From the NCBI RefSeq assembly GCF_003368325.1, contig NZ_CP031467.1:4464001-4528000 (forward strand): DNA of 64,000 bases, read 5' to 3'. The stretch's first letter is position 1. Every line of letters starts with the position of its first letter. The notes beneath the pieces are model-generated. The model saw nothing but the letters and a program-made list of their open reading frames with translations, had not been told where the DNA came from and searched no databases. Below are positions 52,627-63,997 of this stretch, piece by piece. Made by a program: the position numbers and the translations under genes. The stretch comes from Paraburkholderia caffeinilytica (GTDB lineage: Bacteria; Pseudomonadota; Gammaproteobacteria; Burkholderiales; Burkholderiaceae).

Positions 52627-53817
52627 ATGGCCGATACCCAGCACTTTTGCACCCTCGACGAAACCCGCGATCTGAACGACGAACTGCGCGGCATTCGTCA
52701 CCGTTTGCACCAGCACCCTGAGCTGGCTTACCAGGAGTTCCAGACTTCGGATCTGGTCGCCGAAGCACTCGAAAGCTGGGGCTACGAAGTGACGCGGGGT
52801 CTGGGTGGAACGGGCATGGTCGCCTCGCTGAAGTCGGGAACGGGGTCGCGGGCCGTTGCCGTACGCGCCGATATGGACGCCCTGCCCATCACCGAGGCCA
52901 CGGGTCTGCCCTACGCCAGCACTCACCCGGGCAAGATGCATGCATGCGGTCACGACGGTCACACCGCGATGGTCCTCGGCGCAGCGCGGCATCTGGCACG
53001 CACGCGCCGCTTTGACGGAACCGTCCATCTCGTCTTCCAGCCTGCCGAGGAAATCGGCACGGATAGCGGCGCGCAGCGCATGATCGCCGACGGTCTGTTC
53101 GAACGCTTTCCTTGCGAGGCCATCTTCGGCCTGCACAACCATCCTGGCGCACCGGCGGGTACGTTCATGTTCCGCAGCGGCCCGTTCATGGCCGCATGCG
53201 ATACCGTCGACATCACGATCCACGGCCGCGGCGGCCACGCTGCGCGCCCCCACCTCGCTACGGATCCACTCGTGATCGGCGCAGGACTCGTGACCGCGCT
53301 GCAGACGGTCGTGTCGCGCAACGTCGATCCGATGCAGCCCGCCGTGGTCACGGTCGGCGCGTTCAATGCCGGACACGCGCCCAATGTGATCCCGGAAACG
53401 GCACGCCTTCAGCTGAGCGTGCGCTCGTTCGATCCCGCCGTGCGCGCGCTGCTCGAAACACGCATCCGCGCGCTCGCCAACGCGCATGCGGAAGCGCATG
53501 GCGCCAGCGTCGAGATCGACTATGTGCCGGGCTACCCGGTGCTCGTCAACAGCGCGCCGGAGACTGAATTCGCGTTGCAGGTCGCTCGCGAACTGGTGGG
53601 CGACGAACGCGTGGTCGACGGCTTTGGTCCGATCGCAGGCAGTGAGGACTTCGCCTTTTACCTGCTGGAGAAGCCGGGCTGCTTCCTGCGCGTGGGCAAT
53701 GGCATGGACACGCCCATGCTGCACAACGCGAAGTACGACTTCAACGACGACAACCTGACCGTCGGCGCCGCATTCTGGACGCGGCTGGTCGAGCGATTTC
53801 TTGCGTCGAAAGTCTGA
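52627..53817 (+). CDS. M20-family amidohydrolase (hippurate hydrolase-like)
   Basis: Metal-dependent peptidase/deacylase of 396 residues, the family length. Metal ligands are in KMHACGHDGHTAM and PAEEIGTDSG, a further His in FGLHNHPGAP, and the lid-domain His in GRGGHAARPH; GPIAGSEDFAFYLL closes the site. The family removes acyl groups from amino acids. With the amidase and DAO-type oxidase it suggests a pathway for N-acylated amino acids; that is inference. Confidence 0.92.
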   Translation: MADTQHFCTLDETRDLNDELRGIRHRLHQHPELAYQEFQTSDLVAEALESWGYEVTRGLGGTGMVASLKSGTGSRAVAVRADMDALPITEATGLPYASTHPGKMHACGHDGHTAMVLGAARHLARTRRFDGTVHLVFQPAEEIGTDSGAQRMIADGLFERFPCEAIFGLHNHPGAPAGTFMFRSGPFMAACDTVDITIHGRGGHAARPHLATDPLVIGAGLVTALQTVVSRNVDPMQPAVVTVGAFNAGHAPNVIPETARLQLSVRSFDPAVRALLETRIRALANAHAEAHGASVEIDYVPGYPVLVNSAPETEFALQVARELVGDERVVDGFGPIAGSEDFAFYLLEKPGCFLRVGNGMDTPMLHNAKYDFNDDNLTVGAAFWTRLVERFLASKV

Positions 53818-53878
53818 GCGCGCGTCAGAACGCGCAGACAGAACCATCATAACTACGCCTACGGCGAGGACCTAAACG

Positions 53879-54271
53879 ATGTCAACCCAGCCTCTTACGT
53901 CGTCCGACACGATTGCGGTGTCGCAGACCCGCATTGTCGTGGCGGCCGTCTTCGGCAATCTGCTCGAGTTCTTCGACTTCACGGTCTACAGCTTTTTCGC
54001 GCTGACCATCGCCAAGCTGTTCTTTCCGTCGCAAGATCCGGTCGTGTCGACGCTGCTGGCGTTGTCCGCGTTCGCGATCGGCTTCGTGGCGCGGCCCGTC
54101 GGCGGCTTCGTGCTCGGCCATTACGCGGACAAGCACGGGCGCCGGGCCGCACTGACGCTGACGATCTTCCTGATGGCCCTCGGCTCCGCGGCGATTGGTC
54201 TCGCGCCGACCTACCAGACAATCGGCATCGCGGCGCCCGTGTTGATCGTGATAGGCCTACGAGCAAGGTAA
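53879..54271 (+). pseudogene. MHS-family MFS transporter, cut off after about 125 residues
   Basis: The N-terminal part is a normal MHS transporter (FGNLLEFFDFTVYSFFALTI, VARPVGGFVLGHYADKHGRR) up to VLIVIG, after which the family continues RLIQGF. Here it turns into LRAR and stops, at the left edge of the Tn3-family element (about 54258). The missing three quarters of the gene is not found on the other side of the element, so there was loss or rearrangement, not simple insertion. Confidence 0.85.
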
Positions 54272-54395
54272 GCGCAAATTCCTATCATAAGCTCCGTGGT
54301 TATGAAAATTGCGCTGATTATTACGATTTGGTGCAGTAACGTCTGATTTTTCTTGCGCTAATCTGAACGGCCCTCTGCGATCCGGATGATCCGCA

Positions 54396-57392
54396 ATGGC
54401 TACCCTCGAACGCACCGCGTACCCGCGCTTCCCCGAGGTTCTGGCACCCCGGGAACTGCAAGCCAGCTACACGCCGCTGTCCGACGAACTCGAGTGGGCA
54501 CGCCGGTCAACGCGCGGCGAGCGGCCTCGATTGGGCCTGCTCGTGCTGCTGAAGGTCTTTCAGCAACTGCACAATTTCCCGCCGCTCGACACGATTCCGG
54601 GTGCCATCGTCGATCATGTGCGGGCGGCCGCCAACATTGCGGACACCGTGCCATTTGGCTACGACACCGCGTCGTCCTCGACGCTGTTCCGGCATTACGC
54701 CGCGGTACGCGCCTGGCTGAACGTGAAGCCGTATTACGGCACCGACGCGAACGCGATCGCGACACGCGCGGCGCACACGGCGTCGCTGACGATGGACCAG
54801 CCGGTCGACATCATCAACGCGACGATCGACGAGTTGATCGCACGCGATGTCGAACTGCCCGCGTTCTCGACGCTGGACCGGCTGACCGAACAGATCCACG
54901 CTCGGGCTCAGTCCCGACTGTTCAAGCGCGTCACGCGACGCCTGACCGATGCACAGAAGCTCACGCTCAACCGGATGCTCGCACGCGACCTGTCGAGCCG
55001 GCAGACTGCCTACAACCGCATCAAGCGTCATGCGAAACGCCCATCGCGCCAGCATCTGAACCTGCTGATCGACCAGATTGCCTGGCTTGACGAACTCGGC
55101 GATTTTTCACTGGCCGTCGCTGGAATTCCCGCCTCAAAGCTGCGCTCGCTCGCGAATCAGGCGATGGCGCTCGATGCGTCGGCGCTCAGGAACGACACAC
55201 TGCCCGAGAAGCGCTACACACTGATCGTCGCGCTGCTCAACCGCATGCGCGTGCGCGCCCGCGACGATCTTGCCGACATGTTTGTACGGCGCATGGGCGC
55301 CATCCACAAGCGCGCGAGCGACGAGCTGGACGTGATCCAGCGCAAGCAGCGTGATCAGGTCGAGGACCTCGTCGTCCTGCTGGATGGCGTGGCCGACATC
55401 CTCGCCGACGAATCCGACGAGACGGCCATCGCCAGGGCAGTCAGGAAGCTGCTCGCGCCGAAAGGTGATCTGGAGCCGCTGCGCGAGAGCTGTGCGGCGA
55501 TCCGTGCATTTAGCGGCCGCAACTATCTGCCGCTGCTCTGGAAGCACTTCAAGGCCCACCGTTCAGTCATGATGCGTGTCGCCCGTACGCTCGAATGGGA
55601 TTCGACCAGCCCGGTCCGTTCGCTGCTCAATGCACTCGACGTCGTGCTGAAAAACGAGTCGCGGCATCGCGAGTGGATCGAGGCCGACGTCGATCTGGGC
55701 TTTGCCGCGCCGCGGTGGCGCAAGCTCGCGCGTCGCTCACACGGCGACGGAGCGCCGACCAATCGCCGGTACCTCGAGCTCTGCGTGTTCTCGTACATGG
55801 CCGAGGAGCTACGGGTCGGCGACCTGTGCGTATCCGGCTCTGACGCCTACGCTGACTATCGCGACCACCTGCTGCCGTGGCGGCAATGCGAGCAGCAGTT
55901 GCCAGACTATTGCGACAAGCTCGGCATGCCAACGACCGGCAGTGACTTCGTGCACCATCTGCGTCAATGGCTGACGGCCGCCGCCCGCAAGCTTGACGAC
56001 GAACTGCCGCGCAAGCGCGAGCACGTCGTAATCGACCGTCATGGCGAACCGATCCTGCGCAAAACCGTCGCGAAGGAGATTCCGGCGAGCGCGATCGCAC
56101 TCCAGGAGCGGCTCAACGCCCGCCTGCCGACGCGGAACATGCTGGACATCCTCGCGAACATCGAACACTGGACGCATTTCACGCGGCACTTCGGGCCGCT
56201 GTCCGGGAGCGATCCCCAGATCCGCAAGGCTGCCGAGCGCTACCTGCTGACCGTTTTCGCGATGGGCTGCAATCTCGGCCCGACCCAGGCGGCCCGCCAT
56301 CTCGACTCGGATGTAACCGCGCACATGCTCTCGTTCGTCAACCGTCGGCATATGAGCCTGGACAAGCTCGAAACCGCACAGCGCGAACTGATCGAACTGT
56401 ACCTGCGGCTGGATCTGCCGAAACACTGGGGCGATGGCAAGACGGTAGCGGCCGACGGAACACAGTACGACTTCTACGACAACAACCTGTTGGCCGGCTA
56501 TCACTTCCGCTACCGGAAGATGGGGGCGGTCGCGTACCGGCATGTCGCCGACAACTATATCGCGGTGTTCCAGCACTTCATTCCGCCGGGCGTCTGGGAA
56601 GCGATCTATGTGATCGAGGGGCTGCTGAAAGCGGGTCTGTCGGTCAAGGCCGATACCGTCCATGCCGATACGCAGGGGCAGTCGGCTGCCGTTTTCGCGT
56701 TCACGTACCTGCTCGGCATCAACCTGATGCCGCGGATCCGAAACTGGAAGGATCTCGTCCTGTACCGGCCGGACGGCAAGGCCAGGTACAGGCACATCGA
56801 CAAGCTGTTCACGGCGACCATCGACTGGGTGCTGATCGAGCAGCACTGGCAGGAGCTGATGCAGGTCGCGCTGTCGATTCAGGCGGGTACGATCTCGTCG
56901 CCGCTGCTGCTGCGCCGGCTTGGCTCCGAAAGCCGCAAGAACCGGCTGTACCTGGCCGCGCGCGAACTCGGCAACGTCGTTCGCACGGTGTTTCTGCTCG
57001 AGTGGATAGGCAGCCTCGAATTGCGGCAGGAGGTCACCGCGAACACGAACAAGATCGAGTCGTACAACGGCTTCTCCAAGTGGCTGTCGTTCGGTGGCGA
57101 CGTGATCGCCGAGAACGAGCCGGAGGAGCAGCAGAAACGGCTACGCTACAATGACCTGGTCGCGTCGGCCGTGATCCTGCAAAACACGGTGGACATGATG
57201 CAAGCGCTGCGCGAGATGGCGGCAAACGGCGAGAAAGTGCGCGCCGAAGACATCGAGTTTCTGAGCCCGTACCCGACCCACAACATCCGGCGCTTCGGCC
57301 ACTATAAACTGCACCTGGATCGTCGGCCGGAGGCCTGGATCAAAGACCCGCTGTTCGGCCATGCAGCCCGTACCTACGCATCCCGCCCATGA
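54396..57392 (+). CDS. tnpA: Tn3-family transposase TnpA
   Basis: Intact 998-residue transposase, the usual size. N-terminal DUF4158-like DNA-binding region (AYPRFPEVLAPRELQASYTP), then the DDE core with Asp in AADGTQYDFYDN, Asp in VHADTQGQSA and Glu in NTNKIESYNGFSKW. It joins element ends to target DNA by replicative transposition. Its stop overlaps the tnpC start (ATGA). Confidence 0.95.
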   Translation: MATLERTAYPRFPEVLAPRELQASYTPLSDELEWARRSTRGERPRLGLLVLLKVFQQLHNFPPLDTIPGAIVDHVRAAANIADTVPFGYDTASSSTLFRHYAAVRAWLNVKPYYGTDANAIATRAAHTASLTMDQPVDIINATIDELIARDVELPAFSTLDRLTEQIHARAQSRLFKRVTRRLTDAQKLTLNRMLARDLSSRQTAYNRIKRHAKRPSRQHLNLLIDQIAWLDELGDFSLAVAGIPASKLRSLANQAMALDASALRNDTLPEKRYTLIVALLNRMRVRARDDLADMFVRRMGAIHKRASDELDVIQRKQRDQVEDLVVLLDGVADILADESDETAIARAVRKLLAPKGDLEPLRESCAAIRAFSGRNYLPLLWKHFKAHRSVMMRVARTLEWDSTSPVRSLLNALDVVLKNESRHREWIEADVDLGFAAPRWRKLARRSHGDGAPTNRRYLELCVFSYMAEELRVGDLCVSGSDAYADYRDHLLPWRQCEQQLPDYCDKLGMPTTGSDFVHHLRQWLTAAARKLDDELPRKREHVVIDRHGEPILRKTVAKEIPASAIALQERLNARLPTRNMLDILANIEHWTHFTRHFGPLSGSDPQIRKAAERYLLTVFAMGCNLGPTQAARHLDSDVTAHMLSFVNRRHMSLDKLETAQRELIELYLRLDLPKHWGDGKTVAADGTQYDFYDNNLLAGYHFRYRKMGAVAYRHVADNYIAVFQHFIPPGVWEAIYVIEGLLKAGLSVKADTVHADTQGQSAAVFAFTYLLGINLMPRIRNWKDLVLYRPDGKARYRHIDKLFTATIDWVLIEQHWQELMQVALSIQAGTISSPLLLRRLGSESRKNRLYLAARELGNVVRTVFLLEWIGSLELRQEVTANTNKIESYNGFSKWLSFGGDVIAENEPEEQQKRLRYNDLVASAVILQNTVDMMQALREMAANGEKVRAEDIEFLSPYPTHNIRRFGHYKLHLDRRPEAWIKDPLFGHAARTYASRP

Positions 57393-57754
57393 CTGCACGC
57401 CCGGCCATCACTACGACCTGTTTCGGCGATGTCGACACCGCCGCGCTTGAGCGGCTCGAATCGAGCTACGACACAACCCGCTTGCTGACCGCCGTCGATA
57501 TCGTCGATCGCCTCCGCGCGCAGTTGCACGATCCCGAAGGGCTGCGCGATGATCTGCTGGGAATTCACAGCATGGCGCACGCGGTCTTGAACGGCGCACC
57601 GTCTGTGCCATCGCGACACGATGGCTCCTTTCCGGAGCAGGTGCTGGATGCACTGCACCTGATTGACGAATTTATCGTAGAACTGACGCGGGTGAGAACG
57701 ATTCTTGATCCGCTCGAAGCGTTGTACCCGGACGATGCGTTCGGCGAAGATTGA
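57389..57754 (+). CDS. tnpC: TnpC-like transposition regulator
   Basis: A 121-residue helical protein immediately downstream of and overlapping tnpA. In Tn4651-type transposons the equivalent gene tnpC lowers TnpA synthesis after transcription. Sequence here is AALERLESSYDTTRLLTAVD and FPEQVLDALHLIDEFIVELT, two helical repeats. Name based on position, size and resemblance. Confidence 0.75.
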   Translation: MTARPAITTTCFGDVDTAALERLESSYDTTRLLTAVDIVDRLRAQLHDPEGLRDDLLGIHSMAHAVLNGAPSVPSRHDGSFPEQVLDALHLIDEFIVELTRVRTILDPLEALYPDDAFGED

Positions 57755-58052
57755 GTGTGTGTGGGCGAAACGCTTGCAGGGGTAATCGCGGGACTCAAAT
57801 GACTCTGAGCGCCTCGGGCGATGTAAGAGCCGCGTTTACTGTGGCTCTCGGAATGTGCCCACACTTCCTGGGTCGTTTCAGGCCGATGCAGGTGGCAAAA
57901 TCAGCCAAGTCTGAAGGGCACCCCGGATGGCGGCCGAAGCTCGGCCGCCTGCCGTGACCGGTGAGCCGAAACGGGAGACGACGGCGCGGCTGCTGTGCCG
58001 CCTGCGCCGTCGCCGTACCTGATGCCGACGTGGGTCCTGACGGACCGTGTTG

Positions 58053-58577
58053 TTAGCTGGTGGTCTTCGTTCCACTCACGTCTGTCTCCCTCCTTTCGAG
58101 ACGCAGATAGGTGTCTGCCGCTACCAGCCCGAACACGATGTGGGCAATGAGGCTCATCCAGCCTCGGGCGTCTGCGAACCACGGAAACAACCGGGTCATG
58201 CCGTAGAAGTTGACCAGGTACACGGCGACACCGAATAAAGCCCCCACCAGCGAGGCCATTCCGATGCTCGAATCAAAGCTGAACGGCGCCATGATCACCG
58301 CCAGAATGAGCGCGAAGACGATCGATAGCGCAAAGTGGACGACGAGCGCCACCAGCATGATGCCCGGGTCAAACGTGGCAGGTCGGGCAAGCGCATCACG
58401 TCCCAGGGCGATTGCCGCGATCATTTGCGGTGGTCCCCATGGGCTCTGCCCCGTGACCCACATGGCTACGAGCTCGAGCACCAGGAAAACCACGCCAGCG
58501 ACACAGCCGCCGATCACGGCCGCGCGCCAGTCAGGCGTACGGCGAGTGAAATGGTGCGAATGCATGTGAAGTTCCAT
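58053..58577 (-). CDS. Hypothetical inner-membrane protein
   Basis: A 174-residue protein with a His-rich start (MELHMHSHHFTRR) and about four membrane helices (AAVIGGCVAGVVFLVLELVA, MLVALVVHFALSIVFALILA, GMASLVGALFGVAVYLVNF, LIAHIVFGLVAADTYLRL). GGAGGT precedes the ATG. Similar proteins occur in stress loci of Burkholderia, without known function. The His-rich tail could bind metal. The 298 bases on its right-hand side before tnpC hold no gene. Confidence 0.8.
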   Translation of the reverse strand: MELHMHSHHFTRRTPDWRAAVIGGCVAGVVFLVLELVAMWVTGQSPWGPPQMIAAIALGRDALARPATFDPGIMLVALVVHFALSIVFALILAVIMAPFSFDSSIGMASLVGALFGVAVYLVNFYGMTRLFPWFADARGWMSLIAHIVFGLVAADTYLRLERRETDVSGTKTTS

Positions 58578-58735
58578 AGCGACCTCCTTACAGTAAAACA
58601 GCTCACCTGTGCCGCTCGCGCGAGCCATCCTGGACGACATTGGCGCGCCTGCGCCCTGATTGATATATTTCGGGTTCCCGACAGCGTGCCTCGTCGCGCA
58701 GCTTCCGCCTTCGACGTTCCGTTCCGCACGAAAAC

Positions 58736-58999
58736 CTACTGCGGCTGCTCGATCATCAGATAGCGAACGACCAGCGCCGGATCGACGATTTCCAGAATGA
58801 GCCGGCGCAGAATGCGATTGCGCATGTGGTCCTCATCCAGCAGCCATGGACCGCCGACGTCGCTCAGATGACGGGAAATCGCGTCGCGCATGGCGTCGCC
58901 TTCCGAAGGCGCGTCCAGCCGCACCGCCAGCAGCCCGGCGATTACGTCATCAAGCTCAATGCTCAAAGGCGTGGAATCAATCGTCAAATTCAGCTTCAT
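58736..58999 (-). CDS. Small hypothetical protein
   Basis: An 87-residue soluble protein: MKLNLTIDSTPLSIELDDV, then IAGLLAVRLDAPSEGDAM and a helical C-terminal half (HMRNRILRRLILEIVDPALV). The longer frame to 59113 adds an unlikely arginine-rich start. It follows dnaK on the same strand and may be in the same transcript. No family recognised. Confidence 0.6.
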   Translation of the reverse strand: MKLNLTIDSTPLSIELDDVIAGLLAVRLDAPSEGDAMRDAISRHLSDVGGPWLLDEDHMRNRILRRLILEIVDPALVVRYLMIEQPQ

Positions 59000-59122
59000 G
59001 TTCACCAAAAATGGAAATCGTGTCCGCCGCAACAGCGAACGGCGCGGACCGGCTATTACGAGATGTCCGTGTATCGATTCGTCCAAGCCTGGAATCGAGC
59101 CGAAGCATGGCATTGCTGCGGC

Positions 59123-61057
59123 TTACCGCTTCGTCTTCACCTCCTTGAACTCGGCATCGACCACGTCCTCCTCCCTTGTTCCGCCACCGGCCTCCTGACT
59201 GGCCGAGCCTTCTGAGCCACTGGCTGCCTGCGACTGCACGTCGGCATACAGCTTTTCGCCGAGCTTCTGCGAGGCCGTGGCGAGCGCATGCACCCGGGCG
59301 TCGATCTCGGCCTTGTCGGATCCCTTGAGCGCTCCCTCGAGCTCCTTGATCGCGGCTTCGATCTTTTCCTTCTCACCCGCCTCCAGCTTGTCGCCGTACT
59401 CGGTGAGCGCCTTCTTCGTGCTATGCACCAGGGCATCGCCATGGTTACGCGCGTCAACCAGCTCACGCATCCGGTGATCTTCAGCGGCGTGGGCCTCGGC
59501 ATCCCTCACCATCTTCTGTATTTCCTCCTCGGACAGACCTGAATTGGCCTTGATGGTGATGCGGCTTTCCTTGCCGGTCGCCTTGTCTTTGGCCGACACG
59601 TGCAGGATGCCATTCGCGTCGATGTCGAACGTCACCTCGATCTGCGGCACGCCGCGCGGCGATGGTGGGATGCCTTCGAGGCTGAACTCGCCCAGCAGCT
59701 TGTTGCCCGTGACCATCTCGCGCTCGCCCTGATAGACCTTGACCGTCACGGCAGGCTGGTTGTCGTCGGCGGTGGAGAAAATCTCCGAGAATTTGGTCGG
59801 GATGGTGGTGTTCTTCTCGATCATCCTGGTCATCACGCCGCCCTGTGTTTCGATGCCGAGCGACAGCGGCGTGACGTCAAGCAGCAGCACGTCCTTGCGC
59901 TCACCTGCGAGCACCGCGCCCTGGATGGCCGCGCCCGCCGCCACGGCTTCGTCAGGATTGACGTCCTTGCGCGGCTCGCGGCCGAAAAACGCCCGAACCT
60001 TGTCCTGCACCCTGGGCATGCGGGTCATCCCGCCCACCAGAATCACGTCATCGATCTTGTCCACTGCCACGGCGGCGTCCTTGATGGCGATGCGGCATGG
60101 CTCCATCGTGCGCTCGATCAGATCTTCGACCAGTGCTTCGAGCTTGGCCCGCGTGAGCTTCAGCGTGAGATGCCTGGGTCCGCTCGCGTCGGCCGTGATA
60201 TACGGCAGATTGATTTCGGTCTGCTGGGTCGACGACAGTTCGATCTTCGCCTTTTCGGCCGCCTCCTTCAGGCGCTGCAGTGCGAGCACGTCCTTCGACA
60301 GGTCGACGCCTTGCTCCTTCTTGAACTCGCCGATGATGTAGTCGATGATGCGCTGGTCGAAGTCCTCGCCGCCAAGGAACGTGTCGCCGTTGGTCGAGAG
60401 CACTTCGAACTGTTTCTCGCCCTGCACGTCGGCGATCTCGATGATGGAGATGTCAAAGGTGCCGCCGCCGAGGTCGAACACGGCGATCTTGCGGTCACGG
60501 TTTTCCTGCTTGTCCAGGCCGAACGCGAGCGCCGCCGCAGTCGGCTCGTTGATGATCCGCCTTACTTCAAGGCCGGCGATGCGGCCGGCGTCCTTCGTGG
60601 CCTGCCGCTGGCTGTCGTTGAAGTAGGCGGGCACCGTGATGACGGCTTCAGTGACAGGTTCGCGGAGGTATTCCTCGGCGGTCTTCTTCATCTTGCGCAG
60701 CACCTCCGCCGATACCTGCGGCGGGGCAAGCTTCTTGTCCTGCGCCTCGACCCATGCGTCGCCGTTGTCGGCCTTGAAAATTCTGAAAGGCATCAGGCCG
60801 ATGTCCTTCTGCACTTCCTTCTCTTCGTAGCGGCGGCCGATCAACCGCTTGACGGCAAACAGCGTGTTTTTTGGATTGGTCACGGCCTGGCGCTTCGCCG
60901 GTGCGCCGACGAGCACTTCGTCCTCGTCCATGTAGGCGACGATCGACGGCGTGGTGCGCGCACCTTCCGAATTTTCGATTACCTTGACCTGACTGCCTTC
61001 CATCAGCGCCACGCACGAGTTCGTGGTGCCGAGGTCGATGCCGATGATCTTGCCCAT
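59123..61057 (-). CDS. dnaK: DnaK (Hsp70) chaperone
   Basis: Full-length Hsp70 of about 644 residues. Nucleotide-binding domain with [35 protein letters not shown] and [14 protein letters not shown]; linker [15 protein letters not shown]; substrate-binding domain and helical lid, with C-terminal [16 protein letters not shown]. It folds and rescues proteins in ATP-driven cycles. No dnaJ or grpE is adjacent, so this is probably an extra copy in a stress cluster, not the housekeeping operon. ATG at 61057 (GAGCGAG upstream); GTG at 61066 is an alternative. Confidence 0.96.
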   Translation of the reverse strand: MGKIIGIDLGTTNSCVALMEGSQVKVIENSEGARTTPSIVAYMDEDEVLVGAPAKRQAVTNPKNTLFAVKRLIGRRYEEKEVQKDIGLMPFRIFKADNGDAWVEAQDKKLAPPQVSAEVLRKMKKTAEEYLREPVTEAVITVPAYFNDSQRQATKDAGRIAGLEVRRIINEPTAAALAFGLDKQENRDRKIAVFDLGGGTFDISIIEIADVQGEKQFEVLSTNGDTFLGGEDFDQRIIDYIIGEFKKEQGVDLSKDVLALQRLKEAAEKAKIELSSTQQTEINLPYITADASGPRHLTLKLTRAKLEALVEDLIERTMEPCRIAIKDAAVAVDKIDDVILVGGMTRMPRVQDKVRAFFGREPRKDVNPDEAVAAGAAIQGAVLAGERKDVLLLDVTPLSLGIETQGGVMTRMIEKNTTIPTKFSEIFSTADDNQPAVTVKVYQGEREMVTGNKLLGEFSLEGIPPSPRGVPQIEVTFDIDANGILHVSAKDKATGKESRITIKANSGLSEEEIQKMVRDAEAHAAEDHRMRELVDARNHGDALVHSTKKALTEYGDKLEAGEKEKIEAAIKELEGALKGSDKAEIDARVHALATASQKLGEKLYADVQSQAASGSEGSASQEAGGGTREEDVVDAEFKEVKTKR

Positions 61058-61138
61058 GGTTTTCACTCGCTCGATCTGGTTCGGGGAATGCCCCGTGAAT
61101 CCCGCTCCGTTACGCCGTCATCCCACTGCGCATCCCGG

Positions 61139-62782
<1,644 letters not shown>

Positions 62783-62827
62783 TCAGACAAAATGCAACAC
62801 CGTGCGATGGCGCCGCCATCGATCTCC

Positions 62828-63130
62828 TCATGAAGCGGAATCCGCGGTCACCACCGCCAGTAGGTCAGCTTCGCGCATGACCAGCAGCTCTTCGCCTTCG
62901 ACCTTGATGGCGGTGCCGGCATACTTGCCGAACAGCACGCGGTCGCCCACCTTGACGTCCGGTTCGCAACGGCGGCCATCCTCGAGCCGCGTGCCGGGGC
63001 CGACGACAATCACTTCTCCGTGGTCGGGTTTTTCGGCAGCAGTATCGGGGATGACGATGCCTGCTGCGGTCCTGCGCTCCTGTTCCTGCCGCCTGACCAC
63101 GACCCGATCATGCAAAGGACAGATTTTCAT
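62828..63130 (-). CDS. groES: GroES (Hsp10) co-chaperonin
   Basis: A 100-residue lid protein: [20 protein letters not shown], the mobile loop [20 protein letters not shown], and [20 protein letters not shown]. Slightly longer than typical GroES because of a C-terminal extension ([12 protein letters not shown]). First chaperone gene of a groES-groEL-dnaK series on the minus strand. Confidence 0.95.
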   Translation of the reverse strand: MKICPLHDRVVVRRQEQERRTAAGIVIPDTAAEKPDHGEVIVVGPGTRLEDGRRCEPDVKVGDRVLFGKYAGTAIKVEGEELLVMREADLLAVVTADSAS

Positions 63131-63215
63131 GATTGGCTCCGTGTCGTCACAGATGCTGTCTATGGGGATTCGGTAGTATGCCGAATCGACTGCATGGCGA
63201 TTCCGCGCGGGGTGC

Positions 63216-63464
63216 TCAACCGGCCCCCGACCTCACTGCGGAGCGCCTGATCGCCGATCTTCCGCGGGTTGACCAGATCCCCTGGCCGGGGGCAACAGAC
63301 GCACCTTTTGCACGTCCCGACGCCCGGCGCGCCCGCGGCGCACCGGCCTCGGACGCCGGCGTGCACGCAATGGGGTCGCTGGCCAGAAAGGTTTCCCGCA
63401 GCGCCTCGTCGAGCAGCGCATCTGCATCAGCGAGGTCCGAGTGTGGCGTCCTGAGGGTCTTCAT
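63216..63464 (-). CDS. Small hypothetical protein
   Basis: An 82-residue frame beginning [20 protein letters not shown], with a strong GGAGGT ribosome site six bases upstream, and an ATGA overlap with the sigma-like gene before it. The C-terminal half is Arg/Ala/Ser-rich and low in complexity. Real translation looks likely because of the ribosome site and overlap; function unknown. Confidence 0.6.
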   Translation of the reverse strand: MKTLRTPHSDLADADALLDEALRETFLASDPIACTPASEAGAPRARRASGRAKGASVAPGQGIWSTRGRSAIRRSAVRSGAG

Positions 63465-63997
63465 CGTTCACCTCCATGCCGAGCCCTACGCGGCGTATCT
63501 CCCCGCGTGGCGTCATCGAACTCCCGGGTCAGCCGGGACGCCGGTGGCGGCATGCCGGCCACGACGTAGTCTCCGGCCACGCCTGCGTCCTGGGGCGTGA
63601 ATCGCAGCTCGCGGAGTCGGGCCTTGAGAAACGCATCGGCATCCACGAGCCAGCGCTTGAGTTCGTGCTCGCTGGTGCCGAGCACCTGAGCGGCGGAGGC
63701 TCGGGGCACGGCTTCCATCCGGCACAGCACCAGCGCCTGGCGCCACGACGTCGGCATGTCTGCAATAAGCGCTGCCACGAGTCGACGTGTTTCCTTTGCG
63801 CTCAATTCCTCTTCGGGCGTACCGTCGGCCGCCGGCGTCACGTCTTCGAGTCGCAGCACTTCGTCGGGTTGCCAGTATTCGAACAGGATCTCGTCATCGT
63901 CTTCGTGCGGCTCGCGCAACTGAACCGGCGGTCTGCCTTCCAGGGAGATCCAGCGGCCCTCGTCGGTCTGCCGGCGGCTCACGTCCTCGGCGAGCAA
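63461..63997 (-). CDS. Sigma-70 region-4-like protein, possibly running off the window
   Basis: At least 178 residues; the frame stays open to within three bases of the window edge, so the true start may lie outside. The middle (about 75-145) resembles a sigma-70 region 4 helix-turn-helix: RRLVAALIADMPTSWRQALV, ASAAQVLGTSEHELKRWLVD. The N-terminal part is very acidic (HEDDDEILFEYWQPDEVL). No region 2 is seen here. It may be a sigma-like regulator of the adjoining chaperone genes; that is inference. Confidence 0.6.
   Translation of the reverse strand: MLAEDVSRRQTDEGRWISLEGRPPVQLREPHEDDDEILFEYWQPDEVLRLEDVTPAADGTPEEELSAKETRRLVAALIADMPTSWRQALVLCRMEAVPRASAAQVLGTSEHELKRWLVDADAFLKARLRELRFTPQDAGVAGDYVVAGMPPPASRLTREFDDATRGDTPRRARHGGER

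Larger units (their letters stand above)
54258..57800. mobile_element. Tn3-family element (tnpA-tnpC), ends unresolved
   Basis: Carries a Tn3-type transposase and a TnpC-like regulator of the Tn4651/Tn5041 sort. The left edge is inferred from where the transporter gene breaks off. I could not find the 38-48-bp terminal inverted repeats by eye, nor a resolvase or tnpS/tnpT, so the element may be truncated on the right; the right coordinate is approximate. The 54272-54395 leader has two copies of TTGCGCT(G/A)A near 54315 and 54355. Confidence 0.65.
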
